Notes: a model not told the origin generated them from the sequence alone. A stretch of DNA of 36,167 bases from Betaproteobacteria bacterium (GCA_024641855.1 JAHECG010000021.1:1-36167), one strand, 5' to 3'. Shown: positions 8,063-16,956, counted from the first letter of the stretch. Translations and numbers: made by a program.

Positions 8063-9096
8063 GCGATTTGCAAGTCAGCGTACGTGCCATGCAGGCCGAA
8101 GATAGCGCAAACTGGGATGCGTTTGTATTGGCTTGCCCAGAGGCAACTTTCTTTCATCGCGCGGGCTGGAAACAAGTCATCGAGCGCGCATTTTCCCATC
8201 GCACGCATTATTTATTGGCCGAGCGCACCGGTACGATTGTCGGCGTTTTGCCGCTGACCGAAGTCAAGAGCCGCTTATTCGGCCATTCACTGATTTCCAA
8301 TGTGTTTTGTGTGTATGGCGGCATTGCGGCAAATGATGATGAGGCGCGTACAGCGCTGGATACTGCGGCACAGCAACTGGCACAAGAGCTGCAAGTCGGT
8401 CACTTGGAATATCGTCAACTCAAACCGTTTCATAGCGACTGGGCCAGCCAAGATTTATATTTCACCTTCCGCAAAGCGATTGATCCGGATGTTGAAGCCA
8501 ATATGCTCGCGATACCGCGCAAGCAGCGCGCCATGGTGCGTAAAGGCATTAAAAACGAACTGGTAGCGGAAATCGATGCAACGGTCGATCGTTTTTTTAA
8601 GCTGTTTGCCGACAACGTCAAACGCCATGGCACGCCAGCGTTACCGAAGCGTTATTTTGCCTTATTGAAAGAAGTGTTCGGCACCGATTGCGAAGTGCTG
8701 ACGGTGTTACATCAAGGCCGCGTAGTCAGCACCGTGCTGACGTTTTATTTTCGCGATGAAGTGCTGCCCTACTATGCGGGCGACACCGAAGACGCGCGTC
8801 AGTTAGCAGCCAACGATTTTAAATATTGGGAGTTGATGCGGCGTGGTTGCGAGCGCGGATACAAAATTTTCGACTACGGCCGCAGTAAGCGCGGCACTGG
8901 GCAATTTGATTTCAAGAAAAACTGGGGCTTCGAGCCGCAGCCGTTGCATTACGAATATTTCTTGGTGAAAGCGCCGCGCGTGCCCGAGCATAATCCAACA
9001 AATCCAAAGTATCGTTTGTTCATAGAAATGTGGAAGCGCTTACCGACGCCGGTAGCGAATACGCTGGGCCCGCATATCGTGAAGCACTTGGGATAA
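8059..9096 (+). CDS. FemAB-like XrtA/PEP-CTERM-associated protein
   Basis: This 345-residue protein belongs to the FemAB/GNAT-like acyltransferase group found in XrtA clusters (TIGR03019-type). Visible family segments are the N-terminal WDAFVLACPEATFFHRAGW, the central basic stretch RKQRAMVRKGIKN, and the C-terminal core with DYGRSKRGTGQFDFKKNWGFEPQPL. FemAB relatives use aminoacyl-tRNA to add amino acids to peptidoglycan; the substrate of this subfamily is unknown and could be an amino-acid decoration of the polysaccharide. It is translationally coupled to the deacetylase by a 4-base overlap and is followed after seven bases by an acyltransferase gene. Confidence 0.9.
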   Translation: MSDLQVSVRAMQAEDSANWDAFVLACPEATFFHRAGWKQVIERAFSHRTHYLLAERTGTIVGVLPLTEVKSRLFGHSLISNVFCVYGGIAANDDEARTALDTAAQQLAQELQVGHLEYRQLKPFHSDWASQDLYFTFRKAIDPDVEANMLAIPRKQRAMVRKGIKNELVAEIDATVDRFFKLFADNVKRHGTPALPKRYFALLKEVFGTDCEVLTVLHQGRVVSTVLTFYFRDEVLPYYAGDTEDARQLAANDFKYWELMRRGCERGYKIFDYGRSKRGTGQFDFKKNWGFEPQPLHYEYFLVKAPRVPEHNPTNPKYRLFIEMWKRLPTPVANTLGPHIVKHLG

Positions 9097-9103
9097 TGGA
9101 ACC

Positions 9104-10252
9104 ATGGGCTGGCTAAGGCAGAAACTTGAACTCTCTCGTGGCGAAACGACCAATTTGTCGTCAATGGAAGGGCTACGCGGTTTTGCGGTGTTTCTGGCGT
9201 TTATGGTGCACTACTCCACACTGAGCACTCCTTGGCTTTCGCCTAGTGGAAATGTTTTGAGTTTTGCGCAAGCTTTACACACGGTTGGTAATATCGGCGT
9301 GGATTTATTCTTTGTGCTGAGCGGCTATCTCATTTATGGCGCATTGATAGCTAGACCCCGATCATTTTGGAAATTTCTTGGGCGGCGTGCTCAGCGCATC
9401 TACCCAACGTTCCTTGCTGTTTTGCTGATTTATATCGCTCTGTCTTGGGTATTCCCTTCAGAAAGCAAATTTCCTCGGGAGTGGATTGCGGCCGTGATCT
9501 ATCTATTGCAAAACGTTTTTCTATTGCCTGGATTATTTAATATTAAGCCGGTGATTACAGTGGCTTGGTCACTGAGCTATGAGATGTTTTATTACGTGCT
9601 TATTCCCATCGTGATTAGTTTGTTGCGATTACGGGCGTGGTCACCCGGGATGCGGACGCTGTACTTTACAGGAATGACGCTTGTATTGGCTGCGTACTTT
9701 GCATGGCAAGGTGGGCATGTTCGCTTAATCATGTTTATATCTGGCATATTACTCTGGGATCTAACGCAAGGAATGAGGCTGCGTGGCCCAGGCAATATTG
9801 CAGCTTTATTAGGCTTGTGCGTTGCGTTGGTAGCGCTTCTATTGCCGGGTAACGGCTCGGTAGCCGCAGTGTACCGATCACTACTTCTTTTTTCAGCGTT
9901 CTTCGTGCTGTGTTTTGTCTGCTTTACTCGGCCTACTGAATGGATAGCGCAGGCGTTTTCCTGGACCCCCCTACGTTGGCTGGGTAATATCAGTTACTCC
10001 TACTACCTGATTCATGGACTTGCTTTAAAGTTCATGTTTATTATGTTGATGCGAGTATTACCCCCCGATCATTCCGAAACTTACTTGTTCCCGCTTCTAT
10101 TTTTACCCGCATTTGCGCTGACAATTTTTCCAGCATTGGCTCTATTTTTATTGGTGGAGCGGCCGATGTCGCTAAAGCCAGCAAGTGCAAAACGGGGGTA
10201 CGTGACGACTTCCGTGCGTGAAGATCAAGTGCTTTCGCGGCCTGGGGATTAG
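9104..10252 (+). CDS. acyltransferase-3 family membrane protein (O-acetyltransferase-like)
   Basis: This 382-residue polytopic membrane protein resembles the OafA/acyltransferase-3 family, which transfers acetyl or other acyl groups onto extracytoplasmic sugars. The family opening is clear (SSMEGLRGFAVFLAFMVHYS, with the conserved Arg and His). It continues with GVDLFFVLSGYLI, RRAQRIYPTF and AWSLSYEMFYY, and about ten hydrophobic helices to near residue 355. The short C-terminal tail is polar. It is tightly packed between the FemAB-like and sugar transferase genes (gaps of seven and six bases), so it is co-transcribed. As far as I recall it is not a core member of XrtA loci and may vary between strains. 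The likely role is EPS O-acylation, which would oppose or complement the deacetylase. Confidence 0.88.
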   Translation: MGWLRQKLELSRGETTNLSSMEGLRGFAVFLAFMVHYSTLSTPWLSPSGNVLSFAQALHTVGNIGVDLFFVLSGYLIYGALIARPRSFWKFLGRRAQRIYPTFLAVLLIYIALSWVFPSESKFPREWIAAVIYLLQNVFLLPGLFNIKPVITVAWSLSYEMFYYVLIPIVISLLRLRAWSPGMRTLYFTGMTLVLAAYFAWQGGHVRLIMFISGILLWDLTQGMRLRGPGNIAALLGLCVALVALLLPGNGSVAAVYRSLLLFSAFFVLCFVCFTRPTEWIAQAFSWTPLRWLGNISYSYYLIHGLALKFMFIMLMRVLPPDHSETYLFPLLFLPAFALTIFPALALFLLVERPMSLKPASAKRGYVTTSVREDQVLSRPGD

Positions 10253-10258
10253 ATTACG

Positions 10259-11509
10259 ATGGAAGAACTGCTCTACCTCGTCCATCGCATCCCTTATCCA
10301 CCGAATAAGGGCGACAAGATTCGCTCCTATCATTTGCTCAAGCATTTGGCGCAGTCGTACAACGTGCACGTTGGGGCGTTTATTGATGCAGAAGAAGACT
10401 GGCAGCATGCGGAAGCTTTAGCCAAGATGGCGGGCGGTGAAGTGAAATTGATCCCGCTGAACCCGCGCTGGGCAACCTTAAGAAGCGCGATGGGGTTTCT
10501 CAGCGGGGAAGCGCTGACGGTGCCATATTATGGTGACACCGCTATGCAACAATGGGTCGATACGCTGCTTGCGGCGCGCCCAATTAAACGCGCTTTGGTC
10601 TATTCATCGAGCATGGCGCAATATTTAATGAAGCATCGTCAATTGCAACGCGTGATCGACTTCGTGGATATCGATTCCGATAAATGGCGTCAATATGCGC
10701 AGAAAAAACCCTGGCCCATGTCCTGGGTTTATAAGCGTGAGGCGCGAAAATTATTTGAGCTGGAGTGCAGCGTCACCCATGCGTTTGCAGCCAGTACCTT
10801 CGTTTCCGACGCTGAGGCCGCCTTGTTTAAACAGTTGGCGCCGGATTGCGCTAGCAAAGTCTTTGGCTTCAGTAATGGCGTGGATACCGATTATTTCTCG
10901 CCCGCGCACGATCTGGCTTCACCGTATGCAGCGGATGAAGCGGCTTTGGTTTTTACCGGCGCCATGGATTATTGGGCGAATGTCGAAGCGGTGACTTGGT
11001 TTGCCAATGATGTTTGGCCATCCGTGCAGCGCATGCACCCATCCGCACGTTTTTACATTGTCGGTAGTCGCCCAACGGATGCCGTCAAAGCGTTAACCAA
11101 GTTGAATGGCGTTGTTGTGACCGGCAGCGTGCCCGATACGCGGCCCTATATTGCGTATGCCAAAATGGCCGTTGCACCGTTACGCATCGCGCGTGGCATT
11201 CAGAATAAAGTGTTGGAAGCGATGGCGATGGCGAAGCCGACGCTAGTCACGGAACAGGCGTTGGAAGGTATTGCGGCAATACCCGAGCGGGAGATTTTGT
11301 TGGCCAATGATGCGGAAACATTTGTGCAGACCATTGCAGATGTGCTGCAAGGTCGATTTTCGGAAATGGGTACAGCTGCACGCGCGCGTGTGCTGCAAGA
11401 TTTTTCGTGGTCGAAGCATTTGCAAGTCGTCGATCGACTATTGCAAGGGGTGGCGGTTTCTGCGGTACAGAGCGCGATGTCTATGCCTGTTTTAAAATGT
11501 GCGGAATGA
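10259..11509 (+). CDS. XrtA/EpsH-associated sugar transferase 1 (GT4, stp1 type)
   Basis: This cytosolic GT-B glycosyltransferase is of the PEP-CTERM/EpsH1-associated type (TIGR03087-like). The 416-residue protein starts with YLVHRIPYPPNKGDKIRSYH, the glycine/basic-rich first loop typical of the subfamily. It has GAMDYWANVEAVTWFANDVWP in the middle and the C-terminal nucleotide-sugar binding segment APLRIARGIQNKVLEAMAMAK, with the conserved Glu of GT4 enzymes. It would add one sugar to the growing lipid-linked repeat; donor and linkage are unknown. The next gene, UDP-glucose dehydrogenase, starts 46 bases on with its own good ribosome site, so read-through transcription is likely. Confidence 0.9.
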   Translation: MEELLYLVHRIPYPPNKGDKIRSYHLLKHLAQSYNVHVGAFIDAEEDWQHAEALAKMAGGEVKLIPLNPRWATLRSAMGFLSGEALTVPYYGDTAMQQWVDTLLAARPIKRALVYSSSMAQYLMKHRQLQRVIDFVDIDSDKWRQYAQKKPWPMSWVYKREARKLFELECSVTHAFAASTFVSDAEAALFKQLAPDCASKVFGFSNGVDTDYFSPAHDLASPYAADEAALVFTGAMDYWANVEAVTWFANDVWPSVQRMHPSARFYIVGSRPTDAVKALTKLNGVVVTGSVPDTRPYIAYAKMAVAPLRIARGIQNKVLEAMAMAKPTLVTEQALEGIAAIPEREILLANDAETFVQTIADVLQGRFSEMGTAARARVLQDFSWSKHLQVVDRLLQGVAVSAVQSAMSMPVLKCAE

Positions 11510-11555
11510 AAACGTGACTATGAAAAGTTTAAAATATTATTTTGGGAGTAGATAA

Positions 11556-12881
11556 ATGAAAATTACCATGGTTGGCACCGGTTACGTCGGACTTGTTAGC
11601 GGCGCATGCTTAGCGGATGTCGGAAATCACGTGTTATGTTTGGATCTGGACCCATCCAAGATCGCGATTTTGGAAGGTGGCGGCATCCCTATTCATGAAC
11701 CAGGACTATTGGAAATGGTGCGGCGCAATGTCGCCGCGGGACGTTTGCAGTTTACCGGCGACATCGATCGCGCCGTGGCTTACGGCCAGATTCAATTCAT
11801 CGCCGTCGGCACACCGCCGGACGAAGATGGTTCTGCCGATCTAAAATACGTGTTAGCTGCGGCACGCAATATCGGCAGTCGTATGACCGAAGACAAAATC
11901 ATTGTCGATAAAAGTACCGTACCCGTCGGTACCGCCGATAAGGTTAAAGCCGCGGTCGCTGAAGAATTGAATAAACGCGGCCTGAAGTTGAATTTCAGCA
12001 TTGTTTCCAATCCGGAATTTCTCAAAGAAGGTGCGGCCGTCGATGACTTCATGCGGCCGGATCGCATCGTGATCGGCGCGAGCGATGAAAAAGCCATTCA
12101 CAGCATGCGCGAATTGTATGCCCCGTTTAACCGCAATCATGACCGCCTGGTGGTGATGGACGTCAAAAGCGCCGAGCTGACCAAGTACGCCGCCAACGCC
12201 ATGCTGGCCACGCGTATCAGCTTCATGAATGAGCTAGCCAATGTTGCAGAAAAGCTTGGCGCGGATATTGAAATGGTGCGCCATGGCATCGGCTCCGACC
12301 CGCGTATCGGTTACCACTTCCTCTATCCCGGTTGCGGTTATGGCGGCTCCTGCTTTCCCAAGGATGTCTCCGCCCTGATTAAAACCGCGCAAGACGAAGC
12401 GGGCATTACGCTGCAAATACTGAACGCCGTGGAATCGGCCAATGAAGCGCAGAAGATTGTGCTGAGCAACAAAATCAAAGCTAAATTCGGCGGCGATCTC
12501 AAAGGTAAAAAATTTGCGTTGTGGGGCTTGGCATTCAAACCCAATACCGACGATATGCGCGATGCGCCGAGCCGCAAACTGCTGGCCGATTTATTCGCGG
12601 CCGGTGCTACGGTGACGGCCTATGATCCGGTAGCGATGAATGAGTCGCGCCGTATTTTTGGGGATCATCCGCAATTAACATACGTTGACAATCAGTTGGA
12701 TGCCTGCACTGGCGCCGACGCGTTGGTGATCGTGACGGAGTGGCGCGAATTCCGTACGCCGGATTTTGATGCGATTAAAGCCAAGCTTAAAAACGCCACT
12801 ATCTTTGATGGCCGTAATTTGTATGAGCCGAAAGATATGCGGGAGGAAGGCTTCGAATATTTCGCCATCGGCCGTGGCTAA
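11556..12881 (+). CDS. ugd: UDP-glucose 6-dehydrogenase
   Basis: This enzyme oxidises UDP-glucose to UDP-glucuronate with two NAD+. The 441-residue protein has the Rossmann motif GTGYVG at 7-12, the conserved [20 protein letters not shown] region with K210, and the catalytic Cys266 in [10 protein letters not shown]. The C-terminal UDP-binding domain contains [18 protein letters not shown]. The length is normal. ATG 11556 is preceded by TTGGGAG at a good distance. It is placed before a UDP-glucuronate epimerase gene, and together they would provide UDP-GlcA and UDP-GalA for an acidic EPS. The gap after it holds a palindromic repeat. Confidence 0.96.
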   Translation: MKITMVGTGYVGLVSGACLADVGNHVLCLDLDPSKIAILEGGGIPIHEPGLLEMVRRNVAAGRLQFTGDIDRAVAYGQIQFIAVGTPPDEDGSADLKYVLAAARNIGSRMTEDKIIVDKSTVPVGTADKVKAAVAEELNKRGLKLNFSIVSNPEFLKEGAAVDDFMRPDRIVIGASDEKAIHSMRELYAPFNRNHDRLVVMDVKSAELTKYAANAMLATRISFMNELANVAEKLGADIEMVRHGIGSDPRIGYHFLYPGCGYGGSCFPKDVSALIKTAQDEAGITLQILNAVESANEAQKIVLSNKIKAKFGGDLKGKKFALWGLAFKPNTDDMRDAPSRKLLADLFAAGATVTAYDPVAMNESRRIFGDHPQLTYVDNQLDACTGADALVIVTEWREFRTPDFDAIKAKLKNATIFDGRNLYEPKDMREEGFEYFAIGRG

Positions 12882-12890
12882 TGGATACTG

Positions 12891-12953
12891 GCCCTCTCCC
12901 GCGCTGCCGCGCACCCCTCTCCCGCATGCGGGAGAGGGGCTGGGGGAGAGGGC
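12891..12953. repeat. GC-rich palindromic repeat (REP-like), copy 1
   Basis: A 26-base perfect palindrome occupies 12914-12939 (CCCCTCTCCC arms around GCATGC). It is nested in an outer pair of 10-base arms, GCCCTCTCCC at 12891-12900 and GGGAGAGGGC at 12944-12953. The right half is almost identical to 16917-16956. It lies between ugd and the epimerase gene; it could act as an mRNA stabiliser or attenuator, but there is no T-run for a classic terminator. Confidence 0.8.
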
Positions 12954-12981
12954 TTAGCGGGTCCACAATTAAGGAAAAACC

Positions 12982-13986
12982 ATGAAAGTTTTAATCACCG
13001 GCGTGGCCGGGTTCATCGGCATGCATCTCGCTCAGCGCTTGCTGCAAAAAGGTGTCGAGGTGGTCGGTATCGACAACCTCAACGACTATTACGCCGTTAG
13101 CCTGAAGCATGATCGCCTGAAGCTGTTAGCGCCACAGCCAAAATTCCGATTCATTGAAATGGATATGGCGGATCGTCCGGCGATGGAGGCCTTGTTCGCC
13201 ACAGAAAAATTCAATCGCGTGGTAAATCTTGCGGCGCAAGCCGGCGTGCGTTACTCGTTGCAAAACCCGCATGCGTACGTGAACAGCAATGTCGTGGGGT
13301 TCTTGAATATCTTGGAAGGCTGCCGCCATCATGGCGTCGAGCATTTAGTGTACGCCAGCAGCTCCAGCGTCTATGGCGCTAATACGCACATGCCGTTTAG
13401 TACCCACGACAATGTCGATCATCCAGTGAGCCTGTATGCCGCCACTAAAAAATCCAATGAGCTGATGGCGCATACCTATAGCCATTTGTATCGTATCCCG
13501 ACTACCGGCTTGCGTTTCTTTACCGTGTATGGTCCTTGGGGCCGTCCCGATATGTCGCCTTCGTTGTTTGCCGGTGCGATTCTGGAAGATCGGCCGATCA
13601 ACGTATTCAACGAAGGTAAAATGCAGCGCGACTTTACCTATATCGACGATATCGTCGAAGGCGTCGTGCGCGTGTTGGACTTAGTGGCCACACCGAACCC
13701 CGCGTTTGATAAAGCCGCCCCCGATCCTGCCAGCAGCGATGCGCCATTCCGCGTCTACAATATCGGCAATCATCAGCCGGTAGAACTCATGACCTTCATC
13801 GAAACCATCGAAAACGCAGTCGGCAAGAAGGCGCAGAAAAATATGCTGCCGATGCAGGATGGTGATGTGGTGGCGACCTATGCGGATATCGATGGCTTGC
13901 AGCAAGCCGTTGGCTTTACGCCACAGACGCCGTTGGCCGAAGGCATTGCGAAATTTGTGAAATGGTACAAGGAATATCATGGATAG
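12982..13986 (+). CDS. UDP-glucuronate 4-epimerase-like NAD-dependent epimerase
   Basis: This extended short-chain dehydrogenase/reductase is of the capsule-type UDP-GlcA 4-epimerase group (converting UDP-GlcA to UDP-GalA). The Rossmann motif GVAGFIG is at 7-13. NDYYAVSLKHDRL is typical of the UDP-uronate group. The catalytic serines lie at 126-129 (ASSSSVYG) with the YxxxK pair Y152/K156. It also has LRFFTVYGPWGRPDMS and RDFTYIDDIVEGV. The 334-residue length is standard. It has a strong ribosome site (AAGGA). Its stop overlaps the exosortase start by eight bases. Placement right after UDP-glucose dehydrogenase supports uronate epimerisation. Confidence 0.93.
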   Translation: MKVLITGVAGFIGMHLAQRLLQKGVEVVGIDNLNDYYAVSLKHDRLKLLAPQPKFRFIEMDMADRPAMEALFATEKFNRVVNLAAQAGVRYSLQNPHAYVNSNVVGFLNILEGCRHHGVEHLVYASSSSVYGANTHMPFSTHDNVDHPVSLYAATKKSNELMAHTYSHLYRIPTTGLRFFTVYGPWGRPDMSPSLFAGAILEDRPINVFNEGKMQRDFTYIDDIVEGVVRVLDLVATPNPAFDKAAPDPASSDAPFRVYNIGNHQPVELMTFIETIENAVGKKAQKNMLPMQDGDVVATYADIDGLQQAVGFTPQTPLAEGIAKFVKWYKEYHG

Positions 13987-15505
13987 CCGCTTGGCAATAG
14001 ACCAGCGCTGGCGTGTAGCGCTCCCGCTCATGGGACTCATGATTGCAGGGCTATTCGCGTTATTTTTTAATACCGCGGATTCCATCGTGTCTATTTGGAA
14101 TCATTATGAAACTTTTACGCATGGCTACATTATTGTCCCGATCAGTTTATGGCTGATTTGGCAGCAACGTAGTGTATTAGCCGACATTACCCCGCAGCCG
14201 TCTGGATTAGGTTTGCTGGTTTTTTTAGGCGCCGCCTTTGGGTGGTTGTTGGGTAATTTGTCCGGCGCGCAAGTGGTGATGCAGTACGCTTTTGCCGCCA
14301 TGATCCCAGCTGCGGTGTTCACATTATTGGGTTGGAGTGTAGTGCGCCCAATATTGTTTCCATTGTTGTTCTTATTGCTGGCCGTGCCGTTTGGGGATGT
14401 TTTTATTGATCCGCTCATGAATTTAACGGCAGACTTTACCGTGACCGCATTGCAGCTTACCGGCGTTCCCGTATTCCGTGAAGGCAATACCCTGACCATT
14501 CCCACCGGCGTGTGGTCGGTGGTAGAGGCATGCAGTGGCGTGCGTTATTTGATTGCGTCAGTCACGCTTGGCATCATCTATGCATATCTGACTTACCGTA
14601 GCCGCTGGCGCCAAATCTTGTTTGTTATCGCCGCGATCTTGGTGCCGATTCTCGCCAATGGATTGCGCGCCTACATGATCGTGATGATCGGGCATCTTTC
14701 CAATATGAAGTACGGCGCGGGGATCGACCACCTGATTTATGGTTGGGTGTTTTTTGGTGTGGTGATGTTGATTTTATTTTGGGTGGGTAGTTTTTGGCGC
14801 GAGGATTCGCAGCCCGCCAAAACACAAGTAGCGCCGCAGGTTGCAAAGAACGAACCGCCCGTTGCACCGTGGTTGTTTATGCTATTCGCTTTTGCCGCAC
14901 TAGCCGTCGCAGTTGCTGCGCCAGCCTATAGCACACGGGTCGAACGTTTCATGGCCAAACAACCGGCCGTTGTGCTTGCCGAGCCAGTTATTGCGGGTTG
15001 GCGTTCGATCAATGCGTTTACCGCTTGGCGTCCCGAGTTTAAAAATCCTGCGGTCGAACAAATGCGCTTTTTGTCGCGGAATGACCAGCTCGCAGGACTC
15101 TACATCGGTTATTACCGTAACCAAAACCAAGGGTCTGAGTTAATTCGGTATGGCAATGTGCTGGCCATGCCCGACGGCAAGCAATGGCGCCGGATGAGAG
15201 AGTTAGTGCAGGTTGTGCCGGTCGAGCATCTCGCCGTGCATCAGAATTTATTAGCACAAGATCAGCAGCGCTTACTTGGATGGTATTGGTATTGGACGGG
15301 CAATAGCTTCACGACCAATAGCTATGTCGCCAAAGCGCACCTAGCGTTTAATCGCCTACTGATGCGACCGGACGATAGCGCTGTGGTAGTCGTCTTTGCG
15401 CCATTTTCTGGGCGACCAGAGGAAGCCGCCACAGCGATGCAGCAGTTGCTTCAAGATGCATTACCGGTCATTCGTCAGCAACTTGAAGCTGCAAGGCGGC
15501 AGTAG
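13979..15505 (+). CDS. xrtA: exosortase A fused to EpsI domain
   Basis: This is a membrane cysteine protease/transpeptidase that would cleave and anchor PEP-CTERM proteins. The first 275 residues form about eight membrane helices with the exosortase triad: C185 (VVEACSGVRY), R230 (LANGLRAYM) and H251 (GIDHLIYGW). After a short Pro/Ala-rich linker and one more helix (about 293-315), residues 315-508 are an EpsI-type periplasmic domain (WRSINAFTAWRPEF, LYIGYYRNQNQGSELI). The fused form and EPS context point to XrtA. The start overlaps the epimerase 3' end. No PEP-CTERM substrate is seen in this window, so targets must be elsewhere. Confidence 0.94.
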   Translation: MDSRLAIDQRWRVALPLMGLMIAGLFALFFNTADSIVSIWNHYETFTHGYIIVPISLWLIWQQRSVLADITPQPSGLGLLVFLGAAFGWLLGNLSGAQVVMQYAFAAMIPAAVFTLLGWSVVRPILFPLLFLLLAVPFGDVFIDPLMNLTADFTVTALQLTGVPVFREGNTLTIPTGVWSVVEACSGVRYLIASVTLGIIYAYLTYRSRWRQILFVIAAILVPILANGLRAYMIVMIGHLSNMKYGAGIDHLIYGWVFFGVVMLILFWVGSFWREDSQPAKTQVAPQVAKNEPPVAPWLFMLFAFAALAVAVAAPAYSTRVERFMAKQPAVVLAEPVIAGWRSINAFTAWRPEFKNPAVEQMRFLSRNDQLAGLYIGYYRNQNQGSELIRYGNVLAMPDGKQWRRMRELVQVVPVEHLAVHQNLLAQDQQRLLGWYWYWTGNSFTTNSYVAKAHLAFNRLLMRPDDSAVVVVFAPFSGRPEEAATAMQQLLQDALPVIRQQLEAARRQ

Positions 15506-15507
15506 TT

Positions 15508-16641
15508 TTGTCGCCGCTGGTTGTGCATGTTATCCATCGCCTAGGCACTGGCGGCATGGAAAACGGGTTGGTCAACTTGATCAACCACATGCCGCCCGAG
15601 CGTTATCGGCATGCGATTATTTGTTTGCAAGGCTACACCGATTTTCGGCAGCGCATTCGTCGTGATGATGTGGAAATTTACGATATCGATCAGCACGACG
15701 GCCATGATTTTGGCGCCTATGCGCGTCTGTATAAATTACTGAAACAACTCAAACCCGACATCTTGCATACACGCAACTTATCCGCGCTGGAAAGCCAAGC
15801 GGTCGGTGCGGCCGCGCGTGTTAAGGGACGGATACATGGCGAACATGGTCGCGATATTTACGATCTGCATGGCAAGAATCGAAAATACAATCTATTGCGC
15901 AAAGCCATTCAACCGCTGGTCGGGCACTACATCGCCGTCAGCCGCGATCTTGCCGGTTGGTTGCAAGAAACCGTTGGCGTGCCGAGCCGCAAGGTGACGC
16001 AAATCTACAATGGTGTGGATAGCGATAAATTTCATCCGCGCAGCGATGTGCGGCTAGCTCTTGGCCCATCTGGGTTTATGTCGGATGACGCCATCGTCAT
16101 CGGCAGTGTCGGTAGGCTGGCACATGTGAAAGATTTCCCGACACTGATCCAAGCTTTTCAGCGCCTGCTGGAACTGTGGCCCGAAGGCCGTATTCGCTTA
16201 CGCCTAGTCATCGTCGGCGATGGGCCGACGCGGGCGGAATGTGAACAACGCATCGCTGAGTTGGGTCTTGGCGAGCAAATTTGGCTCACTGGCGACCGCA
16301 GCGATGTGCCTGAACTGATGCGCGCCATGGACGTATTCGTGTTGCCATCGCTCGGAGAGGGCATCTCCAACACCATTTTGGAGGCCATGGCCTGCGGTTT
16401 GCCGGTGATCGCCACCGAAGTCGGCGGCAATCCGGAGTTGGTCACGCCGGGCAAGACCGGAACGCTGACCCCTGCCGCGGATCATGAGAAAATGGCACAG
16501 GCATTGCTAATGTATTTACAAAATCCAGCGCGCATGGTCCAGGAAGGCCTGGCAGCTCGAGCTGAAATCGAGGCGCGGTTCAGCATGGAAGCGATGGTGA
16601 ATGGCTATTTGGGTGTTTACGATGCGGTACGCAAAGGTTGA
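15508..16641 (+). CDS. PEP-CTERM-associated sugar transferase 2 (GT4, stp2 type)
   Basis: This GT-B glycosyltransferase of family GT4 matches the XrtA-locus subfamily TIGR03088. It opens with VVHVIHRLGTGGMENGLVNL, then has ITQ-type acceptor-side motifs (LHTRNLSALESQ, HGEHGRD), IGSVGRLAHVKDFPTLI, and the donor-binding segment SLGEGISNTILEAMACGLPVIA. The start codon is TTG at 15508, with AAGGCGG about nine bases upstream, only two bases after the exosortase stop; no better ATG exists before the conserved N-terminus. It probably adds a sugar to the lipid-linked EPS unit. The following 356-base gap holds several palindromic repeats. Confidence 0.92.
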   Translation: MSPLVVHVIHRLGTGGMENGLVNLINHMPPERYRHAIICLQGYTDFRQRIRRDDVEIYDIDQHDGHDFGAYARLYKLLKQLKPDILHTRNLSALESQAVGAAARVKGRIHGEHGRDIYDLHGKNRKYNLLRKAIQPLVGHYIAVSRDLAGWLQETVGVPSRKVTQIYNGVDSDKFHPRSDVRLALGPSGFMSDDAIVIGSVGRLAHVKDFPTLIQAFQRLLELWPEGRIRLRLVIVGDGPTRAECEQRIAELGLGEQIWLTGDRSDVPELMRAMDVFVLPSLGEGISNTILEAMACGLPVIATEVGGNPELVTPGKTGTLTPAADHEKMAQALLMYLQNPARMVQEGLAARAEIEARFSMEAMVNGYLGVYDAVRKG

Positions 16642-16695
16642 TTTAGCAAAAGCGGTCGTTACGCTAGAAGTAATGCGTAATTGTCCATCACAAGA

Positions 16696-16720
16696 GGTTT
16701 AAACCACCGGCTTTAGCCGG
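16696..16720. repeat. adjacent palindromes GGTTTAAACC and CCGGCTTTAGCCGG
   Basis: The 10-base palindrome at 16696-16705 is followed immediately by a hairpin at 16707-16720 (5-bp stem CCGGC/GCCGG, loop TTTA). Hairpins of this kind occur at IS200/IS605-type ends and related REP elements, but no transposase is nearby, so this is at most a remnant. Confidence 0.5.
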
Positions 16721-16769
16721 AAAGAGGGCGAAGATTTTTGATATTGAGCAGGGAAATGCGCGTGCCACT

Positions 16770-16864
16770 CCCTCCCCTTCAAGGGGAGGGCTGGGGTGGG
16801 GATGGGGTGTGGGGGCGGCGTTTGTACCCCATCCCCCTCCCAACCTCCCCCTTGAAGGGGGAGG
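16770..16864. repeat. composite inverted repeat of two GC-rich hairpins
   Basis: The left half has a hairpin with 10-base arms CCCTCCCCTT/AAGGGGAGGG (16770-16790) followed by CTGGGGTGGGGATGGGGT. The right half is the reverse complement with minor changes: ACCCCATCCCC from 16826, then the hairpin CCTCCCCCTT/AAGGGGGAGG at 16844-16864. The whole forms a large inverted repeat around about 16808-16825, as in paired REP (BIME-like) units. Confidence 0.75.
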
Positions 16865-16916
16865 AGTCAGCTGGCCGGCGCTTGATCACGAAGAGGTCTA
16901 GCCGCCGAATTAGATT

Positions 16917-16956
16917 CCCCTCTCCCACAAGTGGGAGAGGGGCTAGGGGAGAGGGC
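16917..16956. repeat. GC-rich palindromic repeat (REP-like), copy 2
   Basis: A 26-base near-perfect palindrome (arms CCCCTCTCCCAC/GTGGGAGAGGGG around AA, 16917-16942) is followed by GCTAGGGGAGAGGGC. It has the same sequence and orientation as 12914-12953 apart from a few bases, so the two are members of one dispersed family. Both lie between EPS genes. Confidence 0.8.

Noticed and set aside
12914-12939. GC-rich palindrome as a rho-independent terminator after ugd
   Set aside because: There is no T-run on either side, and the downstream genes belong to the same pathway; it fits a REP-like repeat better.
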